Shown: one piece after another, positions 17,627 to 27,230 of the stretch | Layout of the letters: each line of letters opens with the position of its first letter | How positions within the stretch are numbered: the first letter of the stretch is position 1 | From: Propionivibrio sp. | Lineage (GTDB): Bacteria > Pseudomonadota > Gammaproteobacteria > Burkholderiales > Rhodocyclaceae | Reading direction: 5' to 3' | Assembly (NCBI GenBank): GCA_029975435.1 | Contig: JARKPC010000215.1 | Coordinates: forward strand, 1-45,236 | DNA length: 45,236 bases | Notes under the pieces: model-generated | What the model was told of the DNA's origin: nothing | Databases searched by the model: none | The model's input: the letters and a program-made list of their open reading frames with translations, nothing else | Program-made: the position numbers and the translations under genes

Positions 17627-19948
17627 ATGAAGAGAAACCTGCTTGTCGGCGCTATCGCCGCTCTGTCCGTATCCGTTGCATGTGCTTTTGAGCCTTTTAC
17701 GGTCAAGGATATTCGGGTTGAGGGCATCCAGCGGACTGAGGCGGGAACGGTATTTTCCTATCTCCCGGTCAAGGTCGGCGACACGATGACCGACGAGAAA
17801 GCGGCGCAGGCGATCAAGGCCCTGTTCGCAACAGGTTTTTTCAAGGATGTGCGTATCGAGATCGAAGGGCCGGTGGTGGTCGTGATGGTCGAGGAGCGCC
17901 CCGCGATTGCCCAGATCGATTTCGTGGGTCTCAAGGAGTTCGACAAGGATCAGATGATCAAGGGATTGAAGGAGGCCGGATTTGCCGTGTCCCGCTCCTT
18001 CGATCGCAGCATGCTCGAACGCGCTGAACAGGAGCTGAAAAGGCAGTACTTGACGCGTGGCAAGTACTCGATGACTGTGACGACGACCATTACACCCCTT
18101 GAGCGCAACCGTGTGGCCATCAATTTCAATATTGAAGAGGGCGATGCGGCACTAATCAGACAGATCAATATCGTCGGCGCCACCTCGTTCAAGGAAAAGG
18201 ATTTATTGGACACTTTCCAGTTGCAGACGCCCAACTGGATCAGCTGGTATACCAAGAACGACCAGTACTCCAAGCAGAAACTATCTGCTGACCTCGAGAC
18301 GTTGCGGTCCTTCTACCTCAATCGGGGGTTCCTGGAGTTCAACATCGAGTCCACGCAGGTTTCGATCAGCCCGGATAAGAAGGATATCTACATCACGATC
18401 AGCGTTTCCGAAGGCGAGCGTTACATCGTCTCATCGGTGAAGTTGGCTGGCGATCTCATTCTTCCCGAGGAAGAGTTCCGGAAAGCCATGAAGGTCAAGC
18501 CGGGGGATGTGTTCTCACGGGAGAATCTCAATCAAAGCACGAAGGCCATTAGCGACAAGCTTTCTGCCACGGGTTATGCGTTTGCCAATGTCAACGCGGC
18601 TCCAGAGGTGGACAAGGAAAAGCGGCAGGTTGCGTTTACCGTGTTCGTCGACCCGGGAAAAAGAGTGTACGTTCGCCGCATCAATATTGGCGGCAACACA
18701 AAGACGCGCGACGAGGTAGTCAGGCAGGAAAGCCGGCAAATGGAAGGCGCCTGGTACGATGACGAGAAGGTCAAACGATCGAAGCAGCGCATCGACAAGA
18801 CCGATTATTTTTCGGAGGTGACGGTCGAGACACCGCCAGTGCCGGGAACGACGGATCAGATCGACGTCAACTACAATGTGACCGAAAAATCGACCGGCAA
18901 TATCAGTCTCGGCGCCGGTTTTTCGCAGTCCGAGAAGGTTATTCTCTCGGGTTCGATTTCGCAGGCCAATATTTTCGGTAGCGGGAAATTCGTGTCCGTG
19001 CAGGTGGGTACCGGCAAGATCAACCGGGCGCTCGGACTCTCCTACAACAATCCCTATTTCACGGTGGACGGCGTGAGCCAAGGGTTCGATGTGTATCATC
19101 GGAAAACAGACCCGACCTCCCTAGGTTACGTTTATAAGACTGAATCGACCGGTGGCGGGATCAAGTTCGGGATTCCGATTGCGGAAAAACAGTCGATCAG
19201 TTTCGGGGCGGCTGTCGATTACACGAAGGTCGAGATCGACTTGAACGATCCGGATACACCGCTGCAATATACGAACTTCGTCAAGACGTTCTGCGGCCCC
19301 AACGAAAACACCTGTGGCAATCTCTCAGTTCCCCTGACCGTTGGCTGGGTCAGCGACGGCAAAGACAGCGTAATCAACCCGACGCGCGGAACTTACCAGA
19401 AGGCCACGTTTGAGGTCAGTCCGGGCGGTGATCTGCGCTATTACAAGGCGACATACCAGCATCAACGCTTCTTCCCCGTGTCGCAGAAAATGGTGCTCAT
19501 GCTGAACGGTGAAGCGGGATACGCCAAGGGATTGAGCGGACAGGAGATGCCCTTCTTCAAGAACTTCTACGCCGGCGGGGTGGGCTCGGTACGCGGCTAC
19601 GACACAGCCAGCCTCGGTCCATACGAGCTTGACAGCAATGGGGATGAAGTGCGCTTGGGCGGTACGCGGCGCTACATCTTCAATGCCGAGTTGACGATGC
19701 CGGTGCCTGGCTTCGGCGCGGACAAATCGATGCGCTTTGGTCCGTTCTTCGATGCGGGGCAGGTGACTTCTGATGAAGAGAAGCGGGCGGGAGTTTATGA
19801 CAGCGGACCAGTCCGCATGTCGGTCGGTTTGGCCGCGACTTGGTTGTCCCCGATGGGACCTCTCAAATTCAGCTTGGCGGAACCGCTGAACAGGCAGAAA
19901 AGTGATAACATCCAAATCTTCCAGTTCCAGATGGGAACAATGTTTTAG
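17627..19948 (+). CDS. bamA: Outer membrane protein assembly factor BamA
   Basis: This 773-residue protein has a signal peptide (about 1-20, cleaved near ACAFE), five POTRA domains (about 22-420) and a 16-strand beta-barrel (about 430-773) ending in phenylalanine, the outer-membrane insertion signal. The conserved L6 loop motif VRGY is seen in GGVGSVRGYDTASLGP. BamA is the central insertase for outer-membrane proteins. The POTRA regions start with FTVKDIRVEGIQRTEAGTVF. Its neighbours rseP and skp belong to the same envelope pathway. Confidence 0.97.
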   Translation: MKRNLLVGAIAALSVSVACAFEPFTVKDIRVEGIQRTEAGTVFSYLPVKVGDTMTDEKAAQAIKALFATGFFKDVRIEIEGPVVVVMVEERPAIAQIDFVGLKEFDKDQMIKGLKEAGFAVSRSFDRSMLERAEQELKRQYLTRGKYSMTVTTTITPLERNRVAINFNIEEGDAALIRQINIVGATSFKEKDLLDTFQLQTPNWISWYTKNDQYSKQKLSADLETLRSFYLNRGFLEFNIESTQVSISPDKKDIYITISVSEGERYIVSSVKLAGDLILPEEEFRKAMKVKPGDVFSRENLNQSTKAISDKLSATGYAFANVNAAPEVDKEKRQVAFTVFVDPGKRVYVRRINIGGNTKTRDEVVRQESRQMEGAWYDDEKVKRSKQRIDKTDYFSEVTVETPPVPGTTDQIDVNYNVTEKSTGNISLGAGFSQSEKVILSGSISQANIFGSGKFVSVQVGTGKINRALGLSYNNPYFTVDGVSQGFDVYHRKTDPTSLGYVYKTESTGGGIKFGIPIAEKQSISFGAAVDYTKVEIDLNDPDTPLQYTNFVKTFCGPNENTCGNLSVPLTVGWVSDGKDSVINPTRGTYQKATFEVSPGGDLRYYKATYQHQRFFPVSQKMVLMLNGEAGYAKGLSGQEMPFFKNFYAGGVGSVRGYDTASLGPYELDSNGDEVRLGGTRRYIFNAELTMPVPGFGADKSMRFGPFFDAGQVTSDEEKRAGVYDSGPVRMSVGLAATWLSPMGPLKFSLAEPLNRQKSDNIQIFQFQMGTMF

Positions 19949-19963
19949 TCTAGGAGAAACCGC

Positions 19964-20476
19964 TTGAACATGAAATTTGCCACGTTTCTGGTTGCGTTGA
20001 TGGTATCGCTGCCAGTGTCGTATGTGTCGGCATCCGAATCGGTGAAGATTGGCTACGTCAATACACAAAGAATCTTCCGTGACGCTCCTACGGCCGTGAA
20101 AGCGGCAAAAAAGATTGAAGCGGAATTCTCCCGGCGCGACCAGGAATTGCAGGGTATGGCCAAGCAACTGCAGGGCTTGCAGCAGTCGCTCGAAAAGAAT
20201 GCCGTGACGATGACTGAAACGGATAGGCGTGCCAAAGAAAAGGAATTGAACGAGCTTTCCAGGGAATTTCAGCGCAAGCAACGTGAGTTCCGCGAGGATC
20301 TCAATCTTCGCCAGAATGAAGAAAACGCAGCGATCATCGAGAAAGCCAATAAGGCGATCAAGCAACTCGCCGAAACGGAAAAGTTCGATCTGATCGTTCA
20401 GGATGTCGTCTGGGCCAGCCCGAAACTCGACATCACCGAAAAGATCATCAAGGCCTTGGCCGCCGATAGCAAGTAA
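19964..20476 (+). CDS. skp: Periplasmic chaperone Skp (OmpH family)
   Basis: This is a 170-residue protein with a signal peptide (about 1-24, cleavage near VSASES) followed by IGYVNTQRIF, the start of the OmpH domain. A long Lys/Glu-rich coiled-coil hairpin (about 50-130) forms the tentacles that hold unfolded outer-membrane proteins. A TTG start at 19964 has AGGAG 7 bases upstream; the in-frame ATG at 19970 is 13 bases away and is the alternative. It lies between bamA and lpxD as in most Gram-negative genomes. Confidence 0.92.
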   Translation: MNMKFATFLVALMVSLPVSYVSASESVKIGYVNTQRIFRDAPTAVKAAKKIEAEFSRRDQELQGMAKQLQGLQQSLEKNAVTMTETDRRAKEKELNELSREFQRKQREFREDLNLRQNEENAAIIEKANKAIKQLAETEKFDLIVQDVVWASPKLDITEKIIKALAADSK

Positions 20477-20481
20477 GCGAC

Positions 20482-21519
20482 GTGACGAAGCAGGGGGGGT
20501 GGCGGCTCGACGAGATCGTTGCACGCTTGGGTGGGCAACTGGAGGGGGATGGTTCCGTCGTTGTTTCCCAAGTGGCCACGCTTGGCTCGGCACGATCCGG
20601 TCAAATCGCTTTCCTTGCCAATCCGAAGTATCGCCAACAACTGCAGTCGACGAGGGCGTCCGCGGTCATCGTGCCGCCGAAATTCGCGGGCGACACTTCG
20701 TTGCCGAAGATTATCCACCCCAATTCCTATGCCTATTACGCCCGCATCGTCGGACTCCTGAATCCGCCCGATGCCAGGCCGCGTGGTGTCCATCCGAGCG
20801 CCGTTGCTGAGAGCAATGTGCCGGCGAGCGCTAGCATTGGCGAGAATGTTGTGATCGGCAAGGGCGTGGTGATAGGGGAGCACGTGACGCTTTATCCTGG
20901 CTGCGTTGTCGGGGACGGCGTATCGATCGGCGAGAATTCGATTCTGTATCCGAATGTGGTCGTCTATCGCGACTGCGTGATCGGCAAGCGAGCCATTGTG
21001 CAGTCTGGTGCGGTAATCGGTAGCGATGGATTCGGTTTTGCCAAGGAAGGCGACAGCTGGGTGAAAATTCCACAGATCGGCCGTGTGCTTATTGGCGACG
21101 ATGTCGAGATCGGATCGAACACGTCGATCGATCGTGGCGCATTGGACGATACGGTCATCGGCGACGGAGTCAAACTCGATAACCAGATCCAGATTGCCCA
21201 CAATGTGGTGATCGGCAACCACACGGCGATGGCCGGTTGCGTCGGGGTTGCCGGAAGCACCCGGATCGGGCAGCGCTGCACAATCGGCGGCGCTGGCATG
21301 ATCGTCGGCCACCTTGTACTGGCGGACGATGTTCATATCTCCGCAGGCACGATGGTTACCAAGAGCCTTCGCCAGCCGGGTCAATACACCAGTATTTTTC
21401 CTTTGGAGTCGCACGACGAGTGGTTGCAGAACGCGGCGCAGATCAAGCGTCTTGCGAAGCTCGCCGAGCGGGTGTCCGAACTTGAGAAAAAACTCGAACT
21501 AATGGAGAAAAGATCTTGA
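20482..21519 (+). CDS. lpxD: UDP-3-O-acylglucosamine N-acyltransferase
   Basis: This 345-residue enzyme performs the third step of lipid A synthesis, adding a 3-hydroxyacyl chain from acyl-ACP to the glucosamine nitrogen. An N-terminal uridine-binding domain (about 1-100) precedes a left-handed beta helix of hexapeptide repeats (about 100-310; for example [20 protein letters not shown]) and a C-terminal helical tail. The catalytic histidine is expected in the [15 protein letters not shown] segment. It starts with GTG at 20482, 5 bases after skp, without a strong ribosome site, and overlaps fabZ by 4 bases. Confidence 0.95.
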   Translation: MTKQGGWRLDEIVARLGGQLEGDGSVVVSQVATLGSARSGQIAFLANPKYRQQLQSTRASAVIVPPKFAGDTSLPKIIHPNSYAYYARIVGLLNPPDARPRGVHPSAVAESNVPASASIGENVVIGKGVVIGEHVTLYPGCVVGDGVSIGENSILYPNVVVYRDCVIGKRAIVQSGAVIGSDGFGFAKEGDSWVKIPQIGRVLIGDDVEIGSNTSIDRGALDDTVIGDGVKLDNQIQIAHNVVIGNHTAMAGCVGVAGSTRIGQRCTIGGAGMIVGHLVLADDVHISAGTMVTKSLRQPGQYTSIFPLESHDEWLQNAAQIKRLAKLAERVSELEKKLELMEKRS

Positions 21520-21962
21520 ATACAATGGATATACACGAAATACTCAAACACCTTCCCCACCGCTATCCGTTTCTTCTGGTGGATAGGGTGGTTGATTTTG
21601 AGCCGGGGAAATTTCTCCATGCCTACAAGAATATAACGATCAACGAGCCGTTCTTCGTCGGGCACTTTCCTCATCACCCGGTATTGCCCGGCGTGCTGAT
21701 CATGGAGGCGCTGGCGCAGGCTGCCGGGATCCTTTCGTTCAAGACCATGGGATCGTTGCCCGACGAAAACTCGGTTTTCTACTTCGTCGGTATCGACAAC
21801 GCACGCTTCAAGAAGCCGGTGATGGCGGGCGACCAACTCCATCTGCACGTCGAGATTGCGCGTCAGATGCGGGGTATCTGGAAGTACAAGGCCGAAGCCA
21901 GGGTCGATGGCGAGGTCGTCGCGGAAGCTGAACTGATGTGCGCCAAGCGCGACGTGGCCTGA
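21516..21962 (+). CDS. fabZ: 3-hydroxyacyl-ACP dehydratase FabZ
   Basis: This 148-residue hot-dog-fold enzyme dehydrates 3-hydroxyacyl-ACP in fatty acid elongation. [14 protein letters not shown] and the catalytic segment [19 protein letters not shown] are plain. The TTG at 21516 overlaps the lpxD stop (TTGA) and has GGAG 8 bases upstream, so it is preferred over an ATG three codons later. Its place in the lpx cluster matches its role in balancing 3-hydroxyacyl chains between lipid A and membrane phospholipids. Confidence 0.95.
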   Translation: MNTMDIHEILKHLPHRYPFLLVDRVVDFEPGKFLHAYKNITINEPFFVGHFPHHPVLPGVLIMEALAQAAGILSFKTMGSLPDENSVFYFVGIDNARFKKPVMAGDQLHLHVEIARQMRGIWKYKAEARVDGEVVAEAELMCAKRDVA

Positions 21963-21981
21963 TCGCGGCCAGGGCAATGAG

Positions 21982-22752
21982 ATGATTCATCCTACGGCAA
22001 TCATTCATCCTGGCGCCAAGCTTGGGGGCGGGGTCAGCGTCGGTCCGTATTCCATCATCGGTGAGCATGTCGAGATCGGAGACAATACCTGGATTGGTCC
22101 CCATGTCGTGATTTCGGGACATACCCGGATCGGTTGCGACAACCGGATCTTCCAGTTCAACTCGATCGGCGAGGTGCCTCAGGACAAGAAATACGCCGGT
22201 GAACCGACTCGGCTCGAGATCGGCGATCGCAACACGATCCGCGAGTTCTGTACCTTCAATCTCGGAACCGCTCAGGATGCCGGCGTCACGCGCGTGGGTA
22301 GCGACAACTGGATCATGGCCTATGTGCATATTGCGCATGACTGCCAGGTCGGAAACCGCACGATCTTCGCCAACAACTCGCAACTGGCCGGGCACGTTCA
22401 CGTCGACGACTGGGCGATCCTGGGCGGCTACACAGGTGTGCACCAGTTCTGCCGTATCGGTTCGCACACCATGACAGCCGTCGGTACAGTCGTGCTCCAG
22501 GACGTTCCCCCGTATGTAATGGCCGCCGGGAACTCGGCTTCGCCTTACGGAATCAACGCCGAAGGGCTGAAGCGTCGTGGTTTCTCGTCCGAGGCGTTGT
22601 TGGGTCTGAAGCGCGCCTACCGGACTCTTTACAAGTCCGGACTGACGCTGGAAGAGGCGCGGTCCAAGCTGGAAGAGGACGTCAGGGCCTGTCCTGAGAT
22701 CCAGCCGATTCTTGATTTCCTGTCGGTATCGAAGCGCGGCATTATCCGATGA
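21982..22752 (+). CDS. lpxA: UDP-N-acetylglucosamine O-acyltransferase
   Basis: This 256-residue trimeric enzyme starts lipid A synthesis by transferring a 3-hydroxyacyl chain to UDP-GlcNAc. Hexapeptide repeats build a left-handed beta helix (about 1-190), for example [20 protein letters not shown]. The catalytic histidine lies in [14 protein letters not shown] helical C-terminal domain follows with [11 protein letters not shown]. It overlaps lpxB by 4 bases, indicating coupled translation in the lpxD-fabZ-lpxA-lpxB unit. Confidence 0.96.
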   Translation: MIHPTAIIHPGAKLGGGVSVGPYSIIGEHVEIGDNTWIGPHVVISGHTRIGCDNRIFQFNSIGEVPQDKKYAGEPTRLEIGDRNTIREFCTFNLGTAQDAGVTRVGSDNWIMAYVHIAHDCQVGNRTIFANNSQLAGHVHVDDWAILGGYTGVHQFCRIGSHTMTAVGTVVLQDVPPYVMAAGNSASPYGINAEGLKRRGFSSEALLGLKRAYRTLYKSGLTLEEARSKLEEDVRACPEIQPILDFLSVSKRGIIR

Positions 22753-23933
22753 CTTCACGTGTTGTGCGGGTCGCCATGGTGGCAGGTGAGGCATCGGGCG
22801 ACCTGCTGTCCAGCCACCTGATCCAGGCGATCCGGGCGAAGCTGCCGAATGCCGACTTCTTCGGCATTGGCGGCCCCAAAATGATGGGGCAGGGGTTCAA
22901 GGCGTGGTTTCCGTTGGAGACTCTGGCGGTTCGCGGTTACGTCGAGGTGCTCAAGCACTACCGTGAAATCTCGGGAATGCGCAACGACCTGAAACGCCGT
23001 TTGCTGGCCGATCCGCCGGACGTCTTCATCGGGGTGGACGCGCCGGATTTCAATCTGGCGCTGGAGAAATCGCTCAAGCGGCGCGGCGTACCCGCTATCC
23101 ACTACGTCAGCCCTTCGATCTGGGCTTGGCGCGGCAAGCGCATCCACAAGATAGGCGAATCGGTGTCCAGGATTCTGGCGCTGTTTCCTTTCGAACCGGC
23201 GCTTTACGAAAAGGAAGGTATTCCGGTCAGCTACGTGGGGCACCCCCTCGCCGACATGCTGCCGGTCGAGGATTGTCGAGACAAGGCGCGGGAGTTGCTG
23301 GAACTCTCTTCACAGCAGCCGGTTTTTGCGCTGTTGCCCGGCAGCCGGCAATCCGAACTCGAATACATGGCAGACACGTTCATCGAAACGGCCAAGCTGA
23401 TTTGCCGGAAGGTGCCGAACGCTCAGTTTCTGGTGCCGATGGCGACGCGCGAGACGCGCTTGCTGTTCGAGGCGGCGCTGTATAGATGTCAGGCGCGGGA
23501 ACTGCCGATTCGCTTGCTGTTCGGGCATGCGCACGAAGCCATGATGGCTTCCGATGCGGTGCTGGTGGCGAGCGGGACGGCGACGCTGGAGGCGGCGCTG
23601 CTCAAGCGTCCGATGGCCATTGTCTACAAGATGGCGCCGCTCTCGTATCGCCTGATGCGGCGCATGGGGTATCTGCCGTATGTCGGATTGCCGAACATCC
23701 TTGCCGGGAAATTCGTCGTTCCCGAGTTCATCCAGGACGACGCAACTCCCGAGAATCTCGCCCAGGCTCTGTTGAACTTTTTGGGCGACAAGGAAACCTG
23801 CGCCAGGATCAGCGAAGTCTTCCGGGAGATACACCTGCAACTCAAGCAGAATACCGCCGAGAAGGCGGCGGAGGCGATCCTTGACTGCCTGCCGGCAGAT
23901 GTGCGGAAAAATGCGGCCCTTGCTGCTGCCTGA
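22749..23933 (+). CDS. lpxB: Lipid A disaccharide synthase
   Basis: This 394-residue family 19 glycosyltransferase joins UDP-2,3-diacylglucosamine and lipid X into the lipid A disaccharide. Motifs are [20 protein letters not shown] at the N-terminus, [26 protein letters not shown] and the second-domain [13 protein letters not shown] and [11 protein letters not shown] nucleotide-binding loops. It is a peripheral inner-membrane protein. The 3' end overlaps rnhB by about 23 bases. Confidence 0.96.
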   Translation: MTSRVVRVAMVAGEASGDLLSSHLIQAIRAKLPNADFFGIGGPKMMGQGFKAWFPLETLAVRGYVEVLKHYREISGMRNDLKRRLLADPPDVFIGVDAPDFNLALEKSLKRRGVPAIHYVSPSIWAWRGKRIHKIGESVSRILALFPFEPALYEKEGIPVSYVGHPLADMLPVEDCRDKARELLELSSQQPVFALLPGSRQSELEYMADTFIETAKLICRKVPNAQFLVPMATRETRLLFEAALYRCQARELPIRLLFGHAHEAMMASDAVLVASGTATLEAALLKRPMAIVYKMAPLSYRLMRRMGYLPYVGLPNILAGKFVVPEFIQDDATPENLAQALLNFLGDKETCARISEVFREIHLQLKQNTAEKAAEAILDCLPADVRKNAALAAA

Positions 23934-24498
23934 CGGCCTCGTGTGCGGTGTCGATGAGGCCGGCCGCGGGCCGTTGGCCGGGCCTGTGGTTGCCGCAGCG
24001 GTGATCCTCGATCCGCAAAATCCGATTCCCGGGTTGAATGACTCCAAGAAACTTTCGGCGAAACGCCGTGAGACGCTGGCCCTGGAGATTCGCGCCAAGG
24101 CGCTGGCTTGGTCTGTGGCCGAGGCCTGTGTCGAGGAAATCGACCGCATCAATATCCTGCAGGCCAGCTTGCTGGCCATGCGGCGGGCAGTGGAGGGGCT
24201 GGCGATCCGCCCGGAGAGTGCCGTGATCGACGGCAATCGTTGCCCTCAACTCGATTGTCCGGCGGAAGCGATTGTCGGCGGCGACGGCAAGGTTGCATCG
24301 ATTGCCGCCGCGTCGATTCTGGCCAAGACTGTGCGCGATGCTGGCATGCTGCTCTTGCATGCTGACTACCCGATGTATGGTTTCGACCGGCACATGGGCT
24401 ATCCGACGGCGTTCCACCTGCAAGCCTTGCGCCTGCACGGGGCCAGCCCGGTGCATCGGCGCAGTTATGCCCCGGTTGCGCAACTGTCGCTGCTATGA
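23911..24498 (+). CDS. rnhB: Ribonuclease HII
   Basis: This 195-residue enzyme cuts the RNA strand of RNA-DNA hybrids, including single ribonucleotides in DNA. The acidic catalytic set is visible: [13 protein letters not shown] near the N-terminus (D, E), VIDGN in the middle, and [17 protein letters not shown] near the end. The ATG at 23911 inside lpxB is preceded by GGAAAA; an earlier TTG at 23881 would only lengthen the overlap. It overlaps the methyltransferase gene by 4 bases. Confidence 0.94.
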   Translation: MRPLLLPDGLVCGVDEAGRGPLAGPVVAAAVILDPQNPIPGLNDSKKLSAKRRETLALEIRAKALAWSVAEACVEEIDRINILQASLLAMRRAVEGLAIRPESAVIDGNRCPQLDCPAEAIVGGDGKVASIAAASILAKTVRDAGMLLLHADYPMYGFDRHMGYPTAFHLQALRLHGASPVHRRSYAPVAQLSLL

Positions 24499-25286
24499 AG
24501 CACATCGTGTCGCGCGATAACGCGCATTTCCGCGACCTGAAGAAGCTGTGCCACAGCAGCCGGGAGAGGCGCAAAGCCGGTCGCATCGTTCTCGACGGCA
24601 TGCATCTGATCGAGAGTTATATCGATGCCTTCGGACAACCCGAGGAGGTGGTCGTCAGCGAAGTCGGAGTGTTGCGAGACGAGATCGGACGATTTCTGGA
24701 AAAGAATGCCCCTGGGAGACGGCTGACGGTTCTTGCAGATACTTTGTTTGCCGAACTGGCGACGGTAGATACTCCCAGCGGCATCATGGCCATTGTCATG
24801 CGTCCTCGCTGCGTGCATGGACTCAATCAGGAGGCCGATGCCGTCTTGCTCGATGGCGTCCAGGATCCGGGCAATCTCGGATCGATCCTGCGCACGGCTG
24901 CAGCGGCCGGGTTCCGGCAGGTGCTGCTCTCGCCGGATTGCGCCCAGGCGTGGTCGCCGAAAACCATGCGGGCAGCCATGGGAGCCCATTTTCTGCTCGA
25001 TATTCACGAAAACTGCGATTTGCCGGCGTTCCTGGCAGCTTATCGCGGGCAGTCTCTTGCCACCGTTCTGGAAGCCTCGGACGCGCTGCATTCACTCGAC
25101 CTTGGATGCTCGGTCGCGTGGGTGTTCGGCAGTGAAGGCCAAGGGGTCAGCGGGGAGGTGGCGGAGCTCGCGATGCGGCGGGTACACATACCGATGCCTG
25201 GAAAGACGGAGTCTCTTAATGTCGCGGCGGCCGCTGCCGTTTGCCTTTTCGAAACGGTCCGCCAGCGGTTGAGCGGGACTTCCTGA
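24495..25286 (+). CDS. SpoU-family rRNA 2'-O-methyltransferase
   Basis: This 263-residue protein has an N-terminal substrate-binding domain (about 1-100; [21 protein letters not shown]) and a C-terminal knotted SPOUT domain (about 105-260). The three SpoU motifs are present: [31 protein letters not shown] and [20 protein letters not shown]. Such enzymes methylate ribose in 23S rRNA, as in RlmB or TsnR-like proteins; the exact nucleotide cannot be assigned. It overlaps rnhB (ATGA) and ends one base from the stop of smpB on the other strand, leaving no room for a dedicated terminator. Confidence 0.9.
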   Translation: MKHIVSRDNAHFRDLKKLCHSSRERRKAGRIVLDGMHLIESYIDAFGQPEEVVVSEVGVLRDEIGRFLEKNAPGRRLTVLADTLFAELATVDTPSGIMAIVMRPRCVHGLNQEADAVLLDGVQDPGNLGSILRTAAAAGFRQVLLSPDCAQAWSPKTMRAAMGAHFLLDIHENCDLPAFLAAYRGQSLATVLEASDALHSLDLGCSVAWVFGSEGQGVSGEVAELAMRRVHIPMPGKTESLNVAAAAAVCLFETVRQRLSGTS

Positions 25287-25287
25287 G

Positions 25288-25734
25288 TCACACCTTGGTG
25301 CGCATCAGGCGCGCCTTTTCGCGGTTCCAGTCGCGTTCCTTCTCGGCATCGCGCTTGTCGTGCTGTTTCTTGCCCTTGGCCAGGCCGATTTCCACCTTGA
25401 CCCTGCCGCGCTGATAGTGCAGGTCCAGCGGCACGAGCGTAAAGCCGGCCCGTTCGACCTTGCCGATCAGCTTGCTGATCTGCGCGGCGTGCAGCAACAG
25501 CTTGCGGGTGCGAACCGGGTCGGGCTTGACGTGCGTCGAAGCTTGGGTCAGCGGGGTGATGTGCATGCCGAAGATGAACACCTCGCCATCGCGGACGATT
25601 ACGTACGATTCCTTGATGTTCGCTCGTCCAGCGCGGATGGCCTTGATTTCCCAGCCTTCCAGCACGATCCCGGCTTCGAATTGTTCTTCGACGAAATAGT
25701 CGTGGAAAGCCTTCTTGTTGGAGATGATGCTCAT
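25288..25734 (-). CDS. smpB: SsrA-binding protein SmpB
   Basis: This 148-residue RNA-binding protein delivers tmRNA to stalled ribosomes for trans-translation. The OB-fold core contains [39 protein letters not shown] and the C-terminal [17 protein letters not shown] tail, which becomes helical in the ribosome. The internal ATG at 25734 was chosen over an upstream in-frame start because family proteins begin with a short [10 protein letters not shown]-like sequence. It is divergent from ratA with about 77 bases between. No tmRNA gene was seen in the window. Confidence 0.95.
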   Translation of the reverse strand: MSIISNKKAFHDYFVEEQFEAGIVLEGWEIKAIRAGRANIKESYVIVRDGEVFIFGMHITPLTQASTHVKPDPVRTRKLLLHAAQISKLIGKVERAGFTLVPLDLHYQRGRVKVEIGLAKGKKQHDKRDAEKERDWNREKARLMRTKV

Positions 25735-25811
25735 GTCTGTGTTTCCGGCGGGATTCACCGCGAGGATGCTAGAATCCGCAATTCTACAGGATTTGAAGGG
25801 TCCGGCTGGCG

Positions 25812-26255
25812 ATGCCCCTGGTTGAAAAATCCGTGCTGATCGAGCACTCGGCACAGCAGATGTTCGATCTCGTCGATGACGTCGAGAGCTACCCGCGTTT
25901 TCTGCCCTGGTGCAGTGAAACGCGTGTCGACTATCGTGACGAGCACCGGACCGTGGCCACGCTGCATATCAACTTCCACAGCATCAAGTCGCATTTCACC
26001 ACCGAGAATGCCAAGGAAATCCCGTTCTGGATGGGCATGAAGCTGGTTGACGGGCCGTTCCGCCGCCTGGAGGGGGGCTGGAGATTCAAGCCGCTCGCCG
26101 AACACGCGTGCAAGGTCGAATTCCAGTTGTCCTACGAATTCTCGAGCAAGCTGTTCGAGAAGATCATCGGTCCCGTTTTCAGCCAGATCACGGGCACGTT
26201 TGTTGAAGCCTTCGTGAAACGGGCCAACCAGGTTTATGGAGCATCGAATGCCTGA
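25812..26255 (+). CDS. ratA: RatA/Coq10-like START-domain protein
   Basis: This 147-residue protein is a single START/polyketide-cyclase-like domain: [20 protein letters not shown], the YPRFLPWC segment, and [20 protein letters not shown] at the end. In E. coli RatA was described as inhibiting 70S formation, while mitochondrial and other bacterial homologues (Coq10) bind ubiquinone; the role here cannot be decided from sequence. The neighbour rnfH (RatB) overlaps by 8 bases, the arrangement seen across proteobacteria next to smpB. Confidence 0.9.
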   Translation: MPLVEKSVLIEHSAQQMFDLVDDVESYPRFLPWCSETRVDYRDEHRTVATLHINFHSIKSHFTTENAKEIPFWMGMKLVDGPFRRLEGGWRFKPLAEHACKVEFQLSYEFSSKLFEKIIGPVFSQITGTFVEAFVKRANQVYGASNA

Positions 26256-26568
26256 GCAGATCAGTGTCGAGGTGGTTTATGCCCTGCCGGACAAGCAGGA
26301 GCTGCTAACCGTGAAATTGGCCGAGGGAGCCACCGTCCGGCAGGCCATCGAGTCCTCGGGGATACTCCAGAAATACCCGGAAATCGATCTGGCCAAGAAC
26401 AAGTTGGGGATATTCGCGAAACTGACGAAACCGGATTCGGTGCTGCGCGACCGGGACCGGGTTGAAATCTATCGCCCCCTGATCGCCGACCCGAAGGAAG
26501 TACGCAAGCAGCGGGCTGCCGAGGGCAAGGTGATGAAAAAAGGCCCGGGTGACGCGGAGATCGCCTAA
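26248..26568 (+). CDS. rnfH: RnfH family protein (RatB)
   Basis: This 106-residue protein has a ubiquitin-like beta-grasp fold (UPF0125 family), recognisable from [20 protein letters not shown], the KLGIFAKL segment and [20 protein letters not shown]. The biochemical role is unknown; it has been placed in a ratA-ratB module and near the Rnf complex in other species. The ATG at 26248 has GGAG 6 bases upstream; the ATG at 26236 is a less likely start. The Lys-rich C-terminal tail (about 85-106) looks disordered. Confidence 0.92.
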   Translation: MPEQISVEVVYALPDKQELLTVKLAEGATVRQAIESSGILQKYPEIDLAKNKLGIFAKLTKPDSVLRDRDRVEIYRPLIADPKEVRKQRAAEGKVMKKGPGDAEIA

Positions 26569-26629
26569 CCGGTTGCCGATCCGTTTGGATCACATCAATT
26601 CACTGTTATTGCCGAGAGAGAGCTTTCCC

Positions 26630-27208
26630 GTGCGCCTGAAAATGTCCGACAAGTCGTTGTTCGCCGTCCTGTTGCGTTCCCGCTGGTGGGTCAGCATTGC
26701 CCTGGCCGGGGTGATGGCTCTGTTGGCCAAATTCCTTGCGCCCGAGGAATACTTCCTTCCCGCGCTATCGGTGACCATACCTTTCTTGTTTACCGGCGTT
26801 CTTGCCGCCTGGAAGCAACTGCGTGTTCCGGGCGCCGGACGCGTCGCATCGACCGTTGAAATGGTGTCCGCGATGTCTTGGCGCGAATTTTCCGAGGTCA
26901 TCGAGGCGGCATTTCAGCGCGAAGGATTTACCGTATCGCGAGTCAGCGGAGCGGCCGATCTCCAGTTGGACAAGGATGGCCGCGTGACGCTCGTTTGCTG
27001 CAAACGATGGAAGGCGGCCAGCCACGGGGTGGAGCCGTTGCGTGAACTTGACACGCTACGGCAAGCACAGGGTGGGCATGAGGCGGTTTATGTGGCGCTT
27101 GGCGGGGTGTCCGAGAACGCCCAGCGTTTCGCCCAGAGTCACAAGATCCGGCTGATCCAGGACGTGGAGCTAACCGGCTTGCTGCGCTTGCGCAGGGGCG
27201 CAAAGTGA
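26630..27208 (+). CDS. Membrane protein with an Mrr-like restriction endonuclease fold
   Basis: This 192-residue protein starts with GTG at 26630 (a GAGAGAG stretch lies upstream; an ATG at 26642 is the alternative). Two hydrophobic helices (about 20-60: WWVSIALAGVMALLAKFLA and ALSVTIPFLFTGVLAAW) anchor it in the membrane, and a cytoplasmic domain (about 85-185) resembles Mrr_cat: MSWREFSEVIEAAFQREGF, then ADLQLDKDGRVTLVCCKRWK. In active relatives the last strand reads (Q/E)xK; here the position is Cys (VCCKRW), so nuclease activity is doubtful. No methyltransferase partner is nearby. Its cellular role is unknown. Confidence 0.7.
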   Translation: MRLKMSDKSLFAVLLRSRWWVSIALAGVMALLAKFLAPEEYFLPALSVTIPFLFTGVLAAWKQLRVPGAGRVASTVEMVSAMSWREFSEVIEAAFQREGFTVSRVSGAADLQLDKDGRVTLVCCKRWKAASHGVEPLRELDTLRQAQGGHEAVYVALGGVSENAQRFAQSHKIRLIQDVELTGLLRLRRGAK

Positions 27209-27230
27209 CCGGCGGTATCGACGGACGTAA

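Noticed and set aside
19325-20593. 422-codon open frame on the minus strand across bamA and skp
   Set aside because: It covers the ends of three well-supported genes on the other strand and has no recognisable domain.
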